Below are positions 53,678 to 64,000 of a stretch of 64,000 bases of DNA, piece after piece. Position 1 is the first letter of the stretch, and each line of letters begins with the position of its first letter. Below the pieces are notes generated by a model. It was not told where the DNA came from. It was given only the letters and a program-made list of their open reading frames with translations, and made no database searches. This DNA is from Zygnema cylindricum (Eukaryota; Streptophyta; Zygnematophyceae; Zygnematales; Zygnemataceae), in NCBI GenBank assembly GCA_037447655.1, contig JBBHKE010000385.1, positions 62,001 to 126,000 of the forward strand, given 5' to 3'. The position numbers were made by a program, and so were the translations under genes.

Positions 53678-56600
53678 ATGACTACACCGGCATCTTCATC
53701 GTCTTCGGTTCCGGCTGTTGTCTCAGAACAACGGGTCACGGGCCCGCTTTCACGAATTCCAGTTTTTGATGGGAGAGAATATCTGTATTGGGCAGATCTT
53801 GTAAGGTCTTATTTTGTACAAGTGAAGCTTTTTGATGTTTTTAATGGATCTATGGTAGAAACTGATGTAAAATATGATCAAAAGAATGAGCAGGCTCTTC
53901 TTATGATAAAATTAATGATGTCTAAAGAGCTGCATATGACATACATTCAGGCTTCTAAAGCATCAAAGATTTGGGATGCTTTGAAAAAGACATATTCTAG
54001 GGCTAATGCACAACATGAGATTATAACTGCTGGGCAGATCTGGGAATATAAGTATACAGGCGGAAGCATGGCAGAATATTGCAATAAATTCAGACTTCGT
54101 GTTGCTGAAAATGCATGTTCAGCTGGTTCATTTCCTGAGTATCACTAAGCAATGATTTTAGTGAGGGGGCTTCCTAGTGAGTATAAAGGTGCCTATGATG
54201 AACTGAAAAAATTGGATAAGACACGATGGAATCTAGCTACAGCTATAGAGTATGTGCTAGAAAAAGAAGCGAATCAGCTGGCATTTAATTCTGGAAAGCC
54301 AGCTGTAGCTTACAATGCTCAGTTTGAGAGAGATAATAAATTTCAAGGAAATCAGTCCTTTCAGCTATATGAACGGTGTGTCGATTGCTATAATAATGGT
54401 CATTTGTACAAGTTTTGTCCTTTGTATATAAAAGCGTGTGAAGCACGTTCTTACCGGAAAGGATGGAAGGTGAGAGGAGCTCCATTTACACCGAAACCTC
54501 CGAGCAAAACCGCAGCTTTTTCAGCGGAGGAAAAGGTGCTGGTGAAGGAGATGGAGAAGGAGAAATCAAAGGTTGTTAGTTTTCCTAAAACTGATGACAC
54601 TGAGTTCTTTGATATGGCAAAGATGATGGAGGGAGAGAAAGATCTCGGGTGGATTATGGACTCCGAAAGTTCTTCCCACATGTGTTGGAACAAATCCTAT
54701 TTCAAGGATATGACACCTATCCCTACTCGTCAAATCTTTTATGCTTGTGGTGCCACGGTGGAAGCTAATGCTAAAGGTAGCATAGATCTGAATTGTGAGA
54801 TAGATGGCAAAGCTGTAAAAAGAACTTTGCATGATGTGTTATATGTGCCTAAATTTAAGAAAAATTTGTTTTCTACCTCAGTTGCAGAAAGTAAAGGTTT
54901 TGATGTTCTTCAGAGCAAAGGCAAAAAGATAGTAAGCAAAGATGGGAGAGTAGCCTTAGTGGAACTAGAGGCCCAAACATGTTGTATCGGATGGACCTGG
55001 TTAATAAAGTTGATTTTGTGTACTCCAGTGTCCTTTCCGAAAATGTTTTGTGGCATAAAAGGCTTGGGCATGTTCATAATGAGAGGCTTGAAAAGATGGT
55101 GAAGACTAATATGATAGAAGGTGTCAAGCTTGGTGAAAAGGAATCCCATGTTTGTGATGGTTGTGCTCTAGGAAAGCTTCATAAGCTTCCCCTACCACAG
55201 ACTTCAGATTATCGAGCAAAGGACCTTCTCGGCCTTATCCACTCGGATGTATGGGGACCGGCCAAAGTTCCTTCCCTTGGTGGAAGTAAATACCTTGTTA
55301 CATTCACTGATGACCACTCACGTTTCAGCCGAGTGTACTTTATGAAGGAGAAGAGCGAGGTCTTCACACATTTCAAGCATTTCCGGATCTGGGCGGAGAA
55401 ACTTCACGGAAAATCGATCCTTGCTTTGCGATCTGACAACGGTGGAGAGTATGTATCAAATGCCTTTGCTGAATACTTGAAAGAAAATGGAATTTCTCAT
55501 GAGTTTACTGTTCCTTACACTCTGGAACAGAATGGTGTGGCTGAAAGACTCAATAAGACCTTGACTGAATGTGCTATGTCTATGATGATGGATAAAGATG
55601 TAGATCCGAAATTTTGGGGGGAAGCTTTTCAGTGTGCTTCTTACATTAAAAATAGAATAGAAACTAGATTTGTGAAGGATAAAACACCTTATGAAATGTG
55701 GACAGGAAGAAAGCCGAATGTTAGTCACTTTAGATTATTTGGAAGTAAGTGTTTTATGTTGGATAACCTTCCAAATTGGAAATTAAGTCTGAAATCTGTA
55801 CCTGGGATATTTTTGGGCTATGATGATGAGTTCGTAGGATATAGAGTGTATTATCCTCAGAAAAATACAATTCAGATTGCTAGGAATATTCAGATCAAAG
55901 CAGAAAGTCAATCTGTTGATGTTTTTAGCATGAATGAGGCGGAAAAGGCAGAAAAATTACACGAATATGTCATCCTTGAGCAGATTCTTTTCAAGCAAAC
56001 AACGGTTTCTTCCTCTAAATCTGACCTACCACATGTTTTGGGGCTGCCTGATCCACCTACTATTGCAACTACTACCGGACCAACTCCTCCTCCTCCTCCT
56101 CCTCCTCCTCCTCCTCCAAGATTGCGTCGGGAACCAACAATTCTCGCTTCAGATTTTCCGGGGGGAAGAAGACAAAGTAGCCGGTTGAGAGGTGACCGAG
56201 TGGATCATGCTTATTCTTCAATCACAGGGGATCCTCTTACCATTCAAGAAGCTTTCTCCGTTCCGGAAAAAGATCTGTGGATTGCTGCGGCGAATGACGA
56301 GATAAAGTCAATTATGAAGGCTGAAACTTGGGAGCTAGTGGAACTTCCACCGGATCAAAAAGCGATTGGTTGTAAGTGGGTATTCAAGTTAAAACTCAAT
56401 CCTGATTAATACCATTGAGCGATATAAGGCTAGGCTTGTTGCTAAGGGGTATAGCCAGAAAGAGGGCATTGATTATGAAGAGACGTTCCCACCTGTAGTT
56501 CGTTTTCCTACTGTTAGGATTCTCTTATCTTTAGCAGCAATAGAAAATATAGAATTGCATCAAATGGATGTGAAAACAACTTTCTTTCATGGGGATTTGG

Positions 56601-57450
56601 AGGAAGTTATATATATAAAGCAACCAGAGGGATATGTAGAAAAAGGGAAAGAAAATATGGTTTGTAAATTGTTGAAGTCCCTTTATGGTCTGAAGCAGGC
56701 TCCACGATAGTGGAACCTAAAACTGGATGATTTTTTGACAAATCTTGGCTTTACTAGAATCAGTTCAGATCATTTAGTTTATGTAATGGAAGGGGAAGAT
56801 GGAGTGATATATATTGCTGTTTATGTTGATGATTTGTTGTTGCTAAGCAAATCCATTAATAAAATTAACAAAATAAAAACAGCTCTAAATTCCCGGTTCG
56901 AAATGAAAGATTTAGGGGAGGCTAAGTATATTATGGGAATTCAGGTAGAAAGGGATAGAAAACAAAGACTAATTTATTTGACACAGAAAGAAGCCATTGG
57001 AAACATGCTTGAAAGGTTCGGCATGTCAGAGGCAAAGGGAAGTGTTACTCCCATGGAGTTCAGACAGAAAATAGAAGGGAAAGAATCACATGGTGGGGTT
57101 GTGATTGATGACTCTTTGGAGTCAGGGGAGGCAGATTTTATGTCCTCCATTCCTTACAGGCAGATCGTCGGAAGCCTCATCTACTTCATGAACTGTACCC
57201 GTCCGGATATTGCAGCAGCTGTTGGAGCCTTAAGCCGAATTTTGCAAAATCCAAAGAAGTCAGATTGGGAGGCAGCAAAGAGAGTTCTTCGATATCTTGC
57301 AGGAACTCGAAACCTCCGACTCTCTCTCGGTGGAGAGGAAGTAAAAATTCAGACATGGAGCGATGCGAGCTATGGAGATATGCCAAGCCGACGCTCTACT
57401 AGTGGATACATTCTCAAGATTGGAAGTGGGACATGCTGCTGGAGCGGTAA
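53678..57450 (+). pseudogene. Copia 2 gag-pol, truncated in RNase H
   Basis: Gag starts MTTPASSSSSVPAVV, has the same core as copia 1 and a knuckle CVDCYNNGHLYKFC. Protease reads WIMDSESSSHM (DSG lost). The integrase has WHKRLGHV, CDGCALGK, FTDDHSR, DNGGEY and EQNGVAERL. A run of about 12 prolines (CCT repeat, 56083-56118) precedes RT, which has YVDDLLLLS. RNase H ends at YILKIGSGTCCWSGKL. Breaks: stop at 54146-54148, one-base loss near 54963, one-base gain near 56406, stop at 56708-56710. At about 57450 the frame runs into 25S rRNA sequence. Confidence 0.88.
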
Positions 57451-57580
57451 ACTTAGAGGCGTTCAGTCATAATCTTACACATGATAGCTTCGCGCCACTT
57501 GCTTTTCAGCAAAGCGCAATTACCAATTATGTGAATCAACGGTTCCTCTCGTACTAAGTTGAATTACTATTGCGACACTG
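57451..57580 (-). rRNA. 25S rRNA fragment with the sarcin-ricin loop (pseudogene)
   Basis: The plus strand reads acttagaggcgttcagtcat, tagcttcgcgccact, gtgaatcaacggttcctctc and gtactaagttgaattactat. This is the complement of the 3' part of plant large-subunit rRNA. The minus strand therefore contains TAGTACGAGAGGAACC, the sarcin-ricin loop. About 130 bases are present with some ten differences from the usual plant sequence as I recall it, so it is a dead fragment rather than part of an rDNA array. Confidence 0.9.
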
Positions 57581-57659
57581 GTTGCTAGTTACCTAGTCCC
57601 ACTGCATTGTGATATTGGACTAGCGCAGCATGGCAGTATAACAATTCAGCAACTCAACT
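57581..57659. other. Junction spacer between the rRNA fragment and copia 3
   Basis: Seventy-nine bases not recognised. Possibly the 3' untranslated end of copia 3. Confidence 0.4.
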
Positions 57660-60581
57660 AATCTCCTAGTCCTTTTGCATTTCTACAATACTTCAGTTTA
57701 GGAGCAAGTAGAGCTTTAGTGAGCATATCAGCAATCATTTTAGCATTTGGCAGATAACATTATTTAATTACCTTGGAAAACACTTTTTCTCTTACAAAGT
57801 GTAACCTTACATCTATATGCTTGCTCTTAAAGTGGTGACTTCGGTTAGAGGCAATGGCAATGACAGCCTGGTTATTACACCATATCACCTATGGACCGAC
57901 CTGCATGTATCCCAATACTTGCAACATGGATTTTACCATAAGAGTTTTTTGAGAGCGGAGCTCGCTGCCATCTACTTTGAATCCATCGTTCATTGTGCCA
58001 TGACTTTCTGAAGTTTGCTGCTCTAGCAACAAATCCCGTTCCCAATTTTTAGAACGATTGCGGTGGTGGATTTCTGGCTTGGCATGTCGCCATAGCTTGC
58101 ATCACTCCATGTTTGCAGCTTCACTTCTCCTCCACCTAGCGTGAGTTTGAGGTCTTTGGTTCCTGCCAAAATTTAAAGACTCTTCTTGCTGTATCACGGA
58201 TATTTTTTTTTGGATTCTCTAGACCTTTGCTCAGTACCTCGACTGCTGCAGCAATGTCAAGACCGGTACAGTTCATAAAATACATTAAACTTCCCACTAT
58301 CTGTCTCTAAGGTATTAGTGTCAAATGATCATCCCCCTCGACTCTAAATACTCACTAACAATAACACACGGTTCTGTCTCTTCTCCCTCTAACTTCTGTC
58401 GAAACTCCATTGGAGTTACACACCCTTTTGCCCCCCCTCATTTTTTACTCATCTAACATGTTTCCAATAGCCTTCTTTTGAGTTAATTTTAATTATCTGT
58501 TATTTCTATTCCTTTCTAGCTGAATACCCAAAATATATTTTGCCTCACCGAGGTCTTTCATCTCGAACACTGAATTTAAGGCAATTTCAATTTTATTAAT
58601 TTCAGCCATTGATTTGCTAATTAGTAGTAAATCATCTACATACACCGCTATATACTCTATCCCATCCTCACCCTTTAGGACGTAGACAGAATGATCAAAA
58701 CTTATCCTTTTGAATCCTAGGCTAGTTAAAAATTCATCAAGCTTCAAATTCCATTGTTTAGGGTCATGTTTTAGGCAGTAAAGAGATTTAACAGTTTGCA
58801 TACTAAGTGCTCTTTTCTGACTCTGCATACATTTCAAGTTGATGCATGTAAATGGTCTCTTCTAGCTCTACATGCAAGAATGTTGTTTTCACATCTATCT
58901 GATGTACTTCCATATCTTTTATAACAGATAGGGACAACAAAATCCTAACTGTTGGAAATCTTACAACCGGAGAAAATATTTCCTCAAAATCAATTCCTTC
59001 ATTTTGATTATACCCCTTTGCCAGAAGCCTAGCCTTGTATCGTTCAATGGTATTATCGGGATTTAACTTCACCTTGAATACCCATTTGCTGCTGATCGCT
59101 TTTCGGTTCGGAGTAAGATCCACAAGGTCCTATGTCTGAGCCTCCATGATCGACTTCATTTCGTCGTTTGCCGCTTCAATACTATGATATCGTTGTGGTG
59201 ATGAGAAGGCTTCTCGAATGGTCAGAGGCTAGGCGAAGTTGGAGCTTCCTTGCAGTCGACTACTGGATCGTCTTCCCCTTAGAAATTATGAGACAAATCG
59301 TCGTATCCCTCACATTCCTTCTTGGTTTCATAGTAGAATCTATATGATCCGAGTGTTGATGATCGAGCCGGAACCGAGTTGAGTGATGATCTTGAAGAAC
59401 ATTAGAAATTGGAGTGACAACATGAGGTCTATGCATCTACGAGACAATATCTTGTTTGCAGTCCAGAATTATATATTCTTGTATTTTTTGTTGTTTTTGT
59501 ATGTCTGTCATATTAAATAAGTCCATCGAATCAAGCTCATCCTTGACAATAATATTCCTTGCTACAACTATCTTTTGATTCTAAAAAAAAAAGACCATAT
59601 ACCCTTTAGACTGATCATTATATCCCATCAAAATACCCGGTAATCCCTTCGGTTCCATTTTCCATCTATCTTTAGATGTATTTAAAATAAAACATTTACT
59701 TCCAAAAACTTTAAAATGACTAACATCTGGTTTCCTACCAGCCCAAATTTCGTAAGGAGTAGTTTGTACCGATCTGAACCGTATCCTATTTTTGATATAA
59801 ACGACACAATTTCATGCTTCAGCCCAAAATTTTGGATCTACGCCTTTATCTGCAAGCATGGACCTAGAACTTCCTATGATTGTGCGATTTAGTCGCTCTG
59901 AAACCCCGTTTTGTTTCGGTGAATATGGAACAGTCAACTTGTGACTCATACCTTCTTGTAGTAAAAAGTTTTCAAATTTTGTTGAAGTATATTCGCCGTC
60001 GTTGTCCGATCTAAGTTCCAAGATTGGCAGACCATGTAGTTTCTCCACCCACGCTTTTTAATGTTTAAAGTGGCCGAAGACTTCACTCTTTTCTTTCATG
60101 AAGTAGACTTTGGTGATCCTCGAAAAATCATGTGTAAAAGTAACCATATATTTCATCCTCTTGGCAGATGGTACTTTTGCAGGTTCGAAAACATCAGAGT
60201 GAATAAGTTGCAATAGTTTAGTAGACCGATGGTCAAATTCTTACGGAAATGGTAGCTGGTGTATCTTTCCTAATGCACAGCCATCACATGTTCTAACCGA
60301 TGTTCTAACCGGCTTATCCGTAAGAGAGACACCTTCTAGTTTATCAACATGCACAATTTCTTTTAAGCTATCATAGTTTACATGTCCTAATCTCTTATGC
60401 CACAACTCATCTGTAGATAATGAACCGGAATACAAAACATCATTTTCCTTATTATCTTCCATATCCATACGGTACATTTTGTTGTCATCTCTAGTACCTA
60501 TGATTGCAATCTTTCCATTTTCGCTAACAACCTAACGACCATGTTTCAAATTGACCTCAAACCCTTTACTCTCTACCAACG
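57660..60581 (-). pseudogene. Copia 3, decayed pol
   Basis: The minus-strand order is protease end/integrase start (NGKIAIIGTRDDNKMYRMDM, about 60530-60460), zinc finger (WHKRLGHVNYDSL, CDGCALGK), integrase core (LELRSDNDGEYTS, PKQNGVSERLNRT), RT (RYKARLLAKGYNQ, VHQIDVKTTFLH, YVDDLLLIS) and RNase H to an ALLAPKLKYCRN-type end. Many stops and frame changes occur throughout, so it is older than copias 1 and 2 and represents another subfamily. Gag is missing: the body ends where the LTR at 60582 begins. Confidence 0.82.
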
Positions 60582-61044
60582 TGTTACGATTCATTGAAAG
60601 AATCGTACGCACGCGAAATCGGTTTGATTTCGCGAAAGAAAAACTGTATTTTCTAGAATGTAGCGAAAGTACTCTAACTTAAGTTTTGATAAAGTTCTAT
60701 AGATTTCGCGAAACATTTGTCGTTTCGTTTCGCGTCTTTAATTTTCGTACGTCTAGTTTAGTACGATAGTACTTTTAGATTTGTCTAGTACTTTCGTCTT
60801 GGTTTGTCGTTTTGGAATGTTTGAGTACTTAGTGTAATTTAGAGTATTCTAGTGTAATTTGAGGACAGCTGCGGACAGGTGGCAGATTTCTAGAGGTTTC
60901 TTGGCGGCGCACGCTTACACGTGTTGCGCCATGGCTAGTGTGTTATTTAAGGGACACCATGACTGTGCGTTAATCAGTCAATGAGAAATTGGAGGATTAT
61001 ATGGAGTAATCGAAGAGATAGAGGAAAAATTGTAATTTCAGTTT
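60582..61044 (+). repeat. 3'-truncated LTR abutting the root-cap-like gene
   Basis: It starts TGTTACGATTCATTGAAAG and follows the same order of words as the LTR at 63075 (aggtggcagatttctagagg, ccatggctagtgtgttattt). It stops after gtaatttcag, where the complete LTR continues ttttattaatg. It retains the ttatttaaggg TATA-like box near 60943 in the direction of the downstream gene. Confidence 0.75.
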
Positions 61045-62462
61045 CTCCCACCTCTGCTTCCCCACCTCCAAGCACCACTCCTCCGCCACACTCCTCCGCC
61101 ACAGACAAATCCTACACCCGACTCTTCTCCTCCTCCGACTTCAAGTCCCCCACCAACAACCGGTTCTCCCCCGTCTCCTCCGCCTTCCACTCCACCTGGA
61201 GGAGAAAGGGACCCTCACTTCACCGGAGCAGGCGGTTCACATTTCGACTTCCAAGGTAATTTTTTACGTCGTTAAAATCAAAGATACAGTGGGAGTCGCT
61301 TCAAAACAACGGAGTGAATTATTTGTGTAAAATTGTAACAACATGATCCATGTAGTTTGATTTATAAGTAAGTGACGTGATTGTTTTTGTCTGAATTTTG
61401 CAGGTGAACCAAACACAACCTTTTGTGTGATCAGCGACATACACATTCACATAAATGCATACTATGGCGGCCGGTACGAAAGTCAAGGCAACAAACCTCT
61501 CACATGGATTCGTAAAGTTGGCATATTGTGGGGCCAAAATACAATCGTTCTCGCAGTAAGGGAAGGCCCTGAATGGCATTACGACAATGGGTACTTGGCG
61601 AGCATAGAAGTAAATGGGGAACCTTTTAAACTCGGGCAGGTGGGAGATTTGCTTTCGTTTGCCGATGGCTCTATCCAGATTCAATGGATTGGTGCAAAAG
61701 TTCGGAGCGCCAAAGGTTTTATCGACGTAAACCAAGTTGTAATCGCAAGTGTTTTGAAACTACGTGTGATGATTCGGCCTGAAATGGCATTCTTGCGAAC
61801 AAAGACTGACGGCGTTATCCATGTAGACTTTGAGCTGCCCTTGCTCGATGTATTCGATAACATTCATGGGGTTTTAGGCCAAACTTACCGCACCGACCAC
61901 AGAAACCGACTGTAAGTTCTTTAGACCTTGCGAACTTGCTCTTTCCTCTTCTGGTAATGCAATCAATCAGTGCAATGGTTGTTAAGGGCATGAGAGTCTA
62001 CTTGAATGGCAGCTTGTTCACAGCGAAATGAGAGTAATGTTTACAAAACTGGAGCTCTACATTGGTTCAAGTTCGTTGCATTTTTTTGTCTTCTGGTTGG
62101 CAAAAATCCATCCTCTTTGACACTCTTGTAAAATCCAAGTTTTTGCTCTTGAAGTATTCAAGAAATTTATTTCTGCTCTTTTTTTTTGTTTATGTTTTCG
62201 GTTTGTGTATGGCAGCTTACAGCAGAAATTGACGTGGAGTGGACGTGCGAAGGCATACATTGTAGTCGGCAAAAATGCTGAAGGCTTCCTTGATGGAAAA
62301 GTTTTCGATTACATGTCTTCCGGTTTGCTGCAACCTGACTGTCGGTATTCTCGGTTCGTTCAAGCCCACAATCGAGACGAAGAATTGGCACAGGCTACCG
62401 AACTAACGACACCACGAGTGAGAAATACAAATGATATCGACAACATCAAAACTGATGAGTAG
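61045..62462 (+). CDS. Root-cap/LEA-like secreted-type protein, 5' end missing (3 exons visible)
   Basis: Exons: about 61045-61255 (open at the left), 61404-61911 and 62216-62462. Junctions are GT-AG with consistent phases (1 and 2). Exon 1 codes for a Pro/Ser/Thr-rich segment (PPPTTGSPPSPPPSTPP) and DPHFTGAGGSHFDF. Exon 2 begins with the conserved FCVISD and HIHINAYY, followed by a beta-rich domain and VLGQTYR. Exon 3 contains the C-terminal LLQPDCRYSRF signature of the root cap family (PF06830). Such proteins are extracellular, and many are annotated as root cap or LEA-related. Their biochemical function is not established. The signal peptide and start codon are not present; LTR sequence sits where they should be. 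The gene may be a pseudogene or use another start. Confidence 0.7.
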
Positions 62463-62718
62463 ATCTAGAGAAAAGCTGCCTGCTTATGAAAAATAAGCCG
62501 AATTTCATATGTTTTAATTTGAAAAAATGGATAAAAGTAAACATGCCTAGCTTTGTGTATTGAATTTGTCTCGTAGATTTCTTAGTTTTCAAGGTGTTCT
62601 TTTTTTGTTTAGGTTTGCGTTGGTAATCGGATTAAATCTTGTAACATACTGTAAAAAAAGCTTAAAGCAAATAGAGTGACCAGAGGACCGTTTACAATTA
62701 TAGCTCTGAAGTCTGAGA
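62463..62718. other. 3' flank of the root-cap-like gene
   Basis: AT-rich sequence. No gene recognised. Confidence 0.5.
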
Positions 62719-62728
62719 NNNNNNNNNN
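62719..62728. other. Assembly gap
   Basis: Ten N characters. Confidence 0.99.
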
Positions 62729-63074
62729 GATTTGAAAGCATGTTGTTAATATCTCCGCTTTGCTGTTTACAAAGCGCTTTGTTTGTATGATCATGAAAGT
62801 GCTTTTGAATGCACTTACATGAAAGATATGTAAGTCTTTCATGTAAGTCTTTCATGTCAAGAAGTGCTTTAGCTTGTCTAAGGCGGGCGTATGCTAAGAA
62901 ATCACTTTGCCTCTCCCTCTCCGTCTCCATAACGTTAGCTTCTCCCTTTTTTTCTCTCTCTTTGTCCCTCTTCTTGTGTCTCTCATTTTTCCTCTCCATT
63001 GCCGCTCCCTCTTCTTTTCCCTCTCGCTCTCCATCTTCCCCTCTGTTTGCCTCTACTTTTTCCTTGCTCTCTCC
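62729..63074. other. Spacer with a pyrimidine-rich stretch
   Basis: tctttcatgtaag is repeated near 62835. A ctctccctct-type run occupies about 62910-63070. No gene. Confidence 0.5.
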
Positions 63075-63680
63075 TGTTAGGATTTATAGAAAGAATCGTA
63101 TGCGGGCGGAATCTGTTCGATTTCGTGAAGAACTGTACTTTCTGAATGTACTTTCTGAATGTATAGAAAGTACATTCACGTAAGTTTTCGTGAAAGTACT
63201 AGTATGTTTGTTTCGCGAAACATTTGTCGTTTCGCCTCTATAATTGTTGTACGAAAGTTTAGTACGATAGTACTTTTAAATTTGTCTAGTACTTTTGTCT
63301 TGGTTTGTCGTTTTGCAATGTTTGAGTCCTTAGTGAAATTTAGAGTGTTCTAGCTTAATCAGCGGACAGGTGGCAGATTTCTAGAGGTTTCTTGGCGGCG
63401 CACGCTTACACGTGCCTCACCATGGCTAGTGTGTTATTTAAGGGTAACCATGGACTTGTGTTAAATTAATCAACGATCAATGGGAGATATATGTGGAGGA
63501 ATAGAAGAGATAGACGAGAAATTGTAATTTCAGTTTTTATTAATGTGAGAATTATTTTAAAATGTCTCTTCAATGTTGATTCAATGTTTTGCAATCTGAA
63601 TGCTCTTGTTGCAATAATTATTCATTAGTGCTGCAATAATTATTCATTAGTGAGCTCTGAGTGTATTATCGATCCTTTCA
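63075..63680 (+). repeat. 5' LTR, 606 bp, of an LTR element running off the window
   Basis: It starts TGTTAGGATTTATAGAAAG and ends ATCGATCCTTTCA, the TG...CA form. A TATA-like ttatttaaggg lies near 63436. A primer-binding site follows three bases later. Parts of the same LTR occur at 38023-38362, 52813-52893 and 60582-61044. Confidence 0.82.
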
Positions 63681-63682
63681 TT

Positions 63683-63694
63683 TGGTATCAGAGC
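63683..63694 (+). other. Primer-binding site
   Basis: TGGTATCAGAGC matches the standard initiator tRNA-Met site of plant LTR retrotransposons. Confidence 0.85.
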
Positions 63695-63727
63695 GGGTAG
63701 AGCTTTATCGTAGTGTCTTCTTTGGTT

Positions 63728-64000
63728 ATGGGGGGAAGGAACAAAAAGAAGTCCCCTTTCACTCCCTCCTCTTCAGCTACACCTGTTTCAAACTTTTGGG
63801 AAAATTTGGCGACTCCCGAGGATCCTCCTAAAGAAGAGAAAGAACGCAATTTTACCATGCTGCATTTGAATCATTCCCCATTGATTCGTTTGATCAAAAT
63901 AGAGGTGTCGGTGGCTCGATGTCCGACAATCAAATGCGAGAGTATTTGGAGTATTTCATGCGTCAGATTGATTAGAAGTTCTCGGCCGAGGATAGAAGGT
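63728..64000 (+). pseudogene. Gag start of the terminal LTR element, frameshifted and incomplete
   Basis: The ATG at 63728 opens MGGRNKKKSPFTPSSSATP and an acidic EDPPKEEKE stretch. From about 63850 the likely coding frame shifts (SFDQNRGVGG, MSDNQMREYLEYFMRQID, then a stop at 63973-63975). The superfamily cannot be told from this part. Confidence 0.55.

Noticed and set aside
57363-57557. Plus-strand 64-codon frame over the rRNA junction
   Set aside because: It reads copia in a wrong frame and antisense 25S rRNA; not a protein gene.
60981-61259. ATG within the LTR opening a 92-codon frame into the root-cap-like exon
   Set aside because: It is out of frame with the DPHFTGAGG segment and exon 2, so it does not restart the protein.

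Overview
The window looks like a repeat-rich nuclear region of a land plant or close streptophyte. The evidence is multi-exon genes with GT-AG (and one GC-AG) introns, seed-maturation-type LEA genes, a root-cap-domain gene, copia and chromodomain gypsy retrotransposons with tRNA-Met-type primer sites, and a fragment matching plant 25S rRNA. The sequence alone does not fix the species. There are two 10-base assembly gaps (30235-30244 and 62719-62728).

Region 1-12.2 kb is a gene-poor left flank with transposon ends, a tRNA-like SINE head on the minus strand and a methyltransferase relic, followed by an intact nine-exon F-box/leucine-rich-repeat gene (3674-12141, 541 residues). Its last intron holds two miniature transposons. 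Region 12.2-30.3 kb is a cluster of late-embryogenesis-abundant genes: three genes made of seed maturation protein (SMP) repeats (16105-17585 plus; 20424-22428 minus; 29171-30233 plus) and a glycine-rich companion (23174-25620 plus) that diverges from the second SMP gene. Most SMP exons carry one repeat, end on a GDVL-type motif and are bounded by phase-0 introns. ABRE/G-box and RY motifs lie upstream. Together the genes look like a desiccation or maturation module under ABA/B3-type control, which is an inference.

Region 30.2-38.4 kb follows the first gap. It is AT-rich and gene-free, holds a purine strand of about 0.9 kb (33.3-34.2 kb), then a small secreted proline-rich protein gene (minus, 34953-35357), a PIF/Harbinger-like element and a foldback element of about 1 kb.

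Region 38.4-60.6 kb is a pile of nested retrotransposons. A minus-strand chromodomain gypsy element (38.6-52.8 kb) has an extra 3' open region. Its integrase zinc finger is split by a copia-bearing insertion (42087-48775, 5-bp duplication GTCAT) and its RNase H by a hAT-like MITE (49400-50229). A second copia on the plus strand (52895-57450) is fused to a 25S rRNA fragment, and a third decayed copia on the minus strand follows. All are pseudogenised.

Region 60.6-64 kb is a truncated LTR abutting the first visible exon of a root-cap/LEA-like gene (61045-62462), then the second gap, then the 5' LTR, primer site and gag start of another LTR element running off the end.

Small DNA transposons fall into three families: (i) TA-flanked MITEs with inverted ends CACCGCGAATCGTTATTAG (seven copies); (ii) hAT-like elements with ends TAGTGTTGGGTATCG, 8-bp duplications and CGATATATCG-rich interiors (three copies); (iii) PIF/Harbinger-like elements with TWA duplications (three copies).
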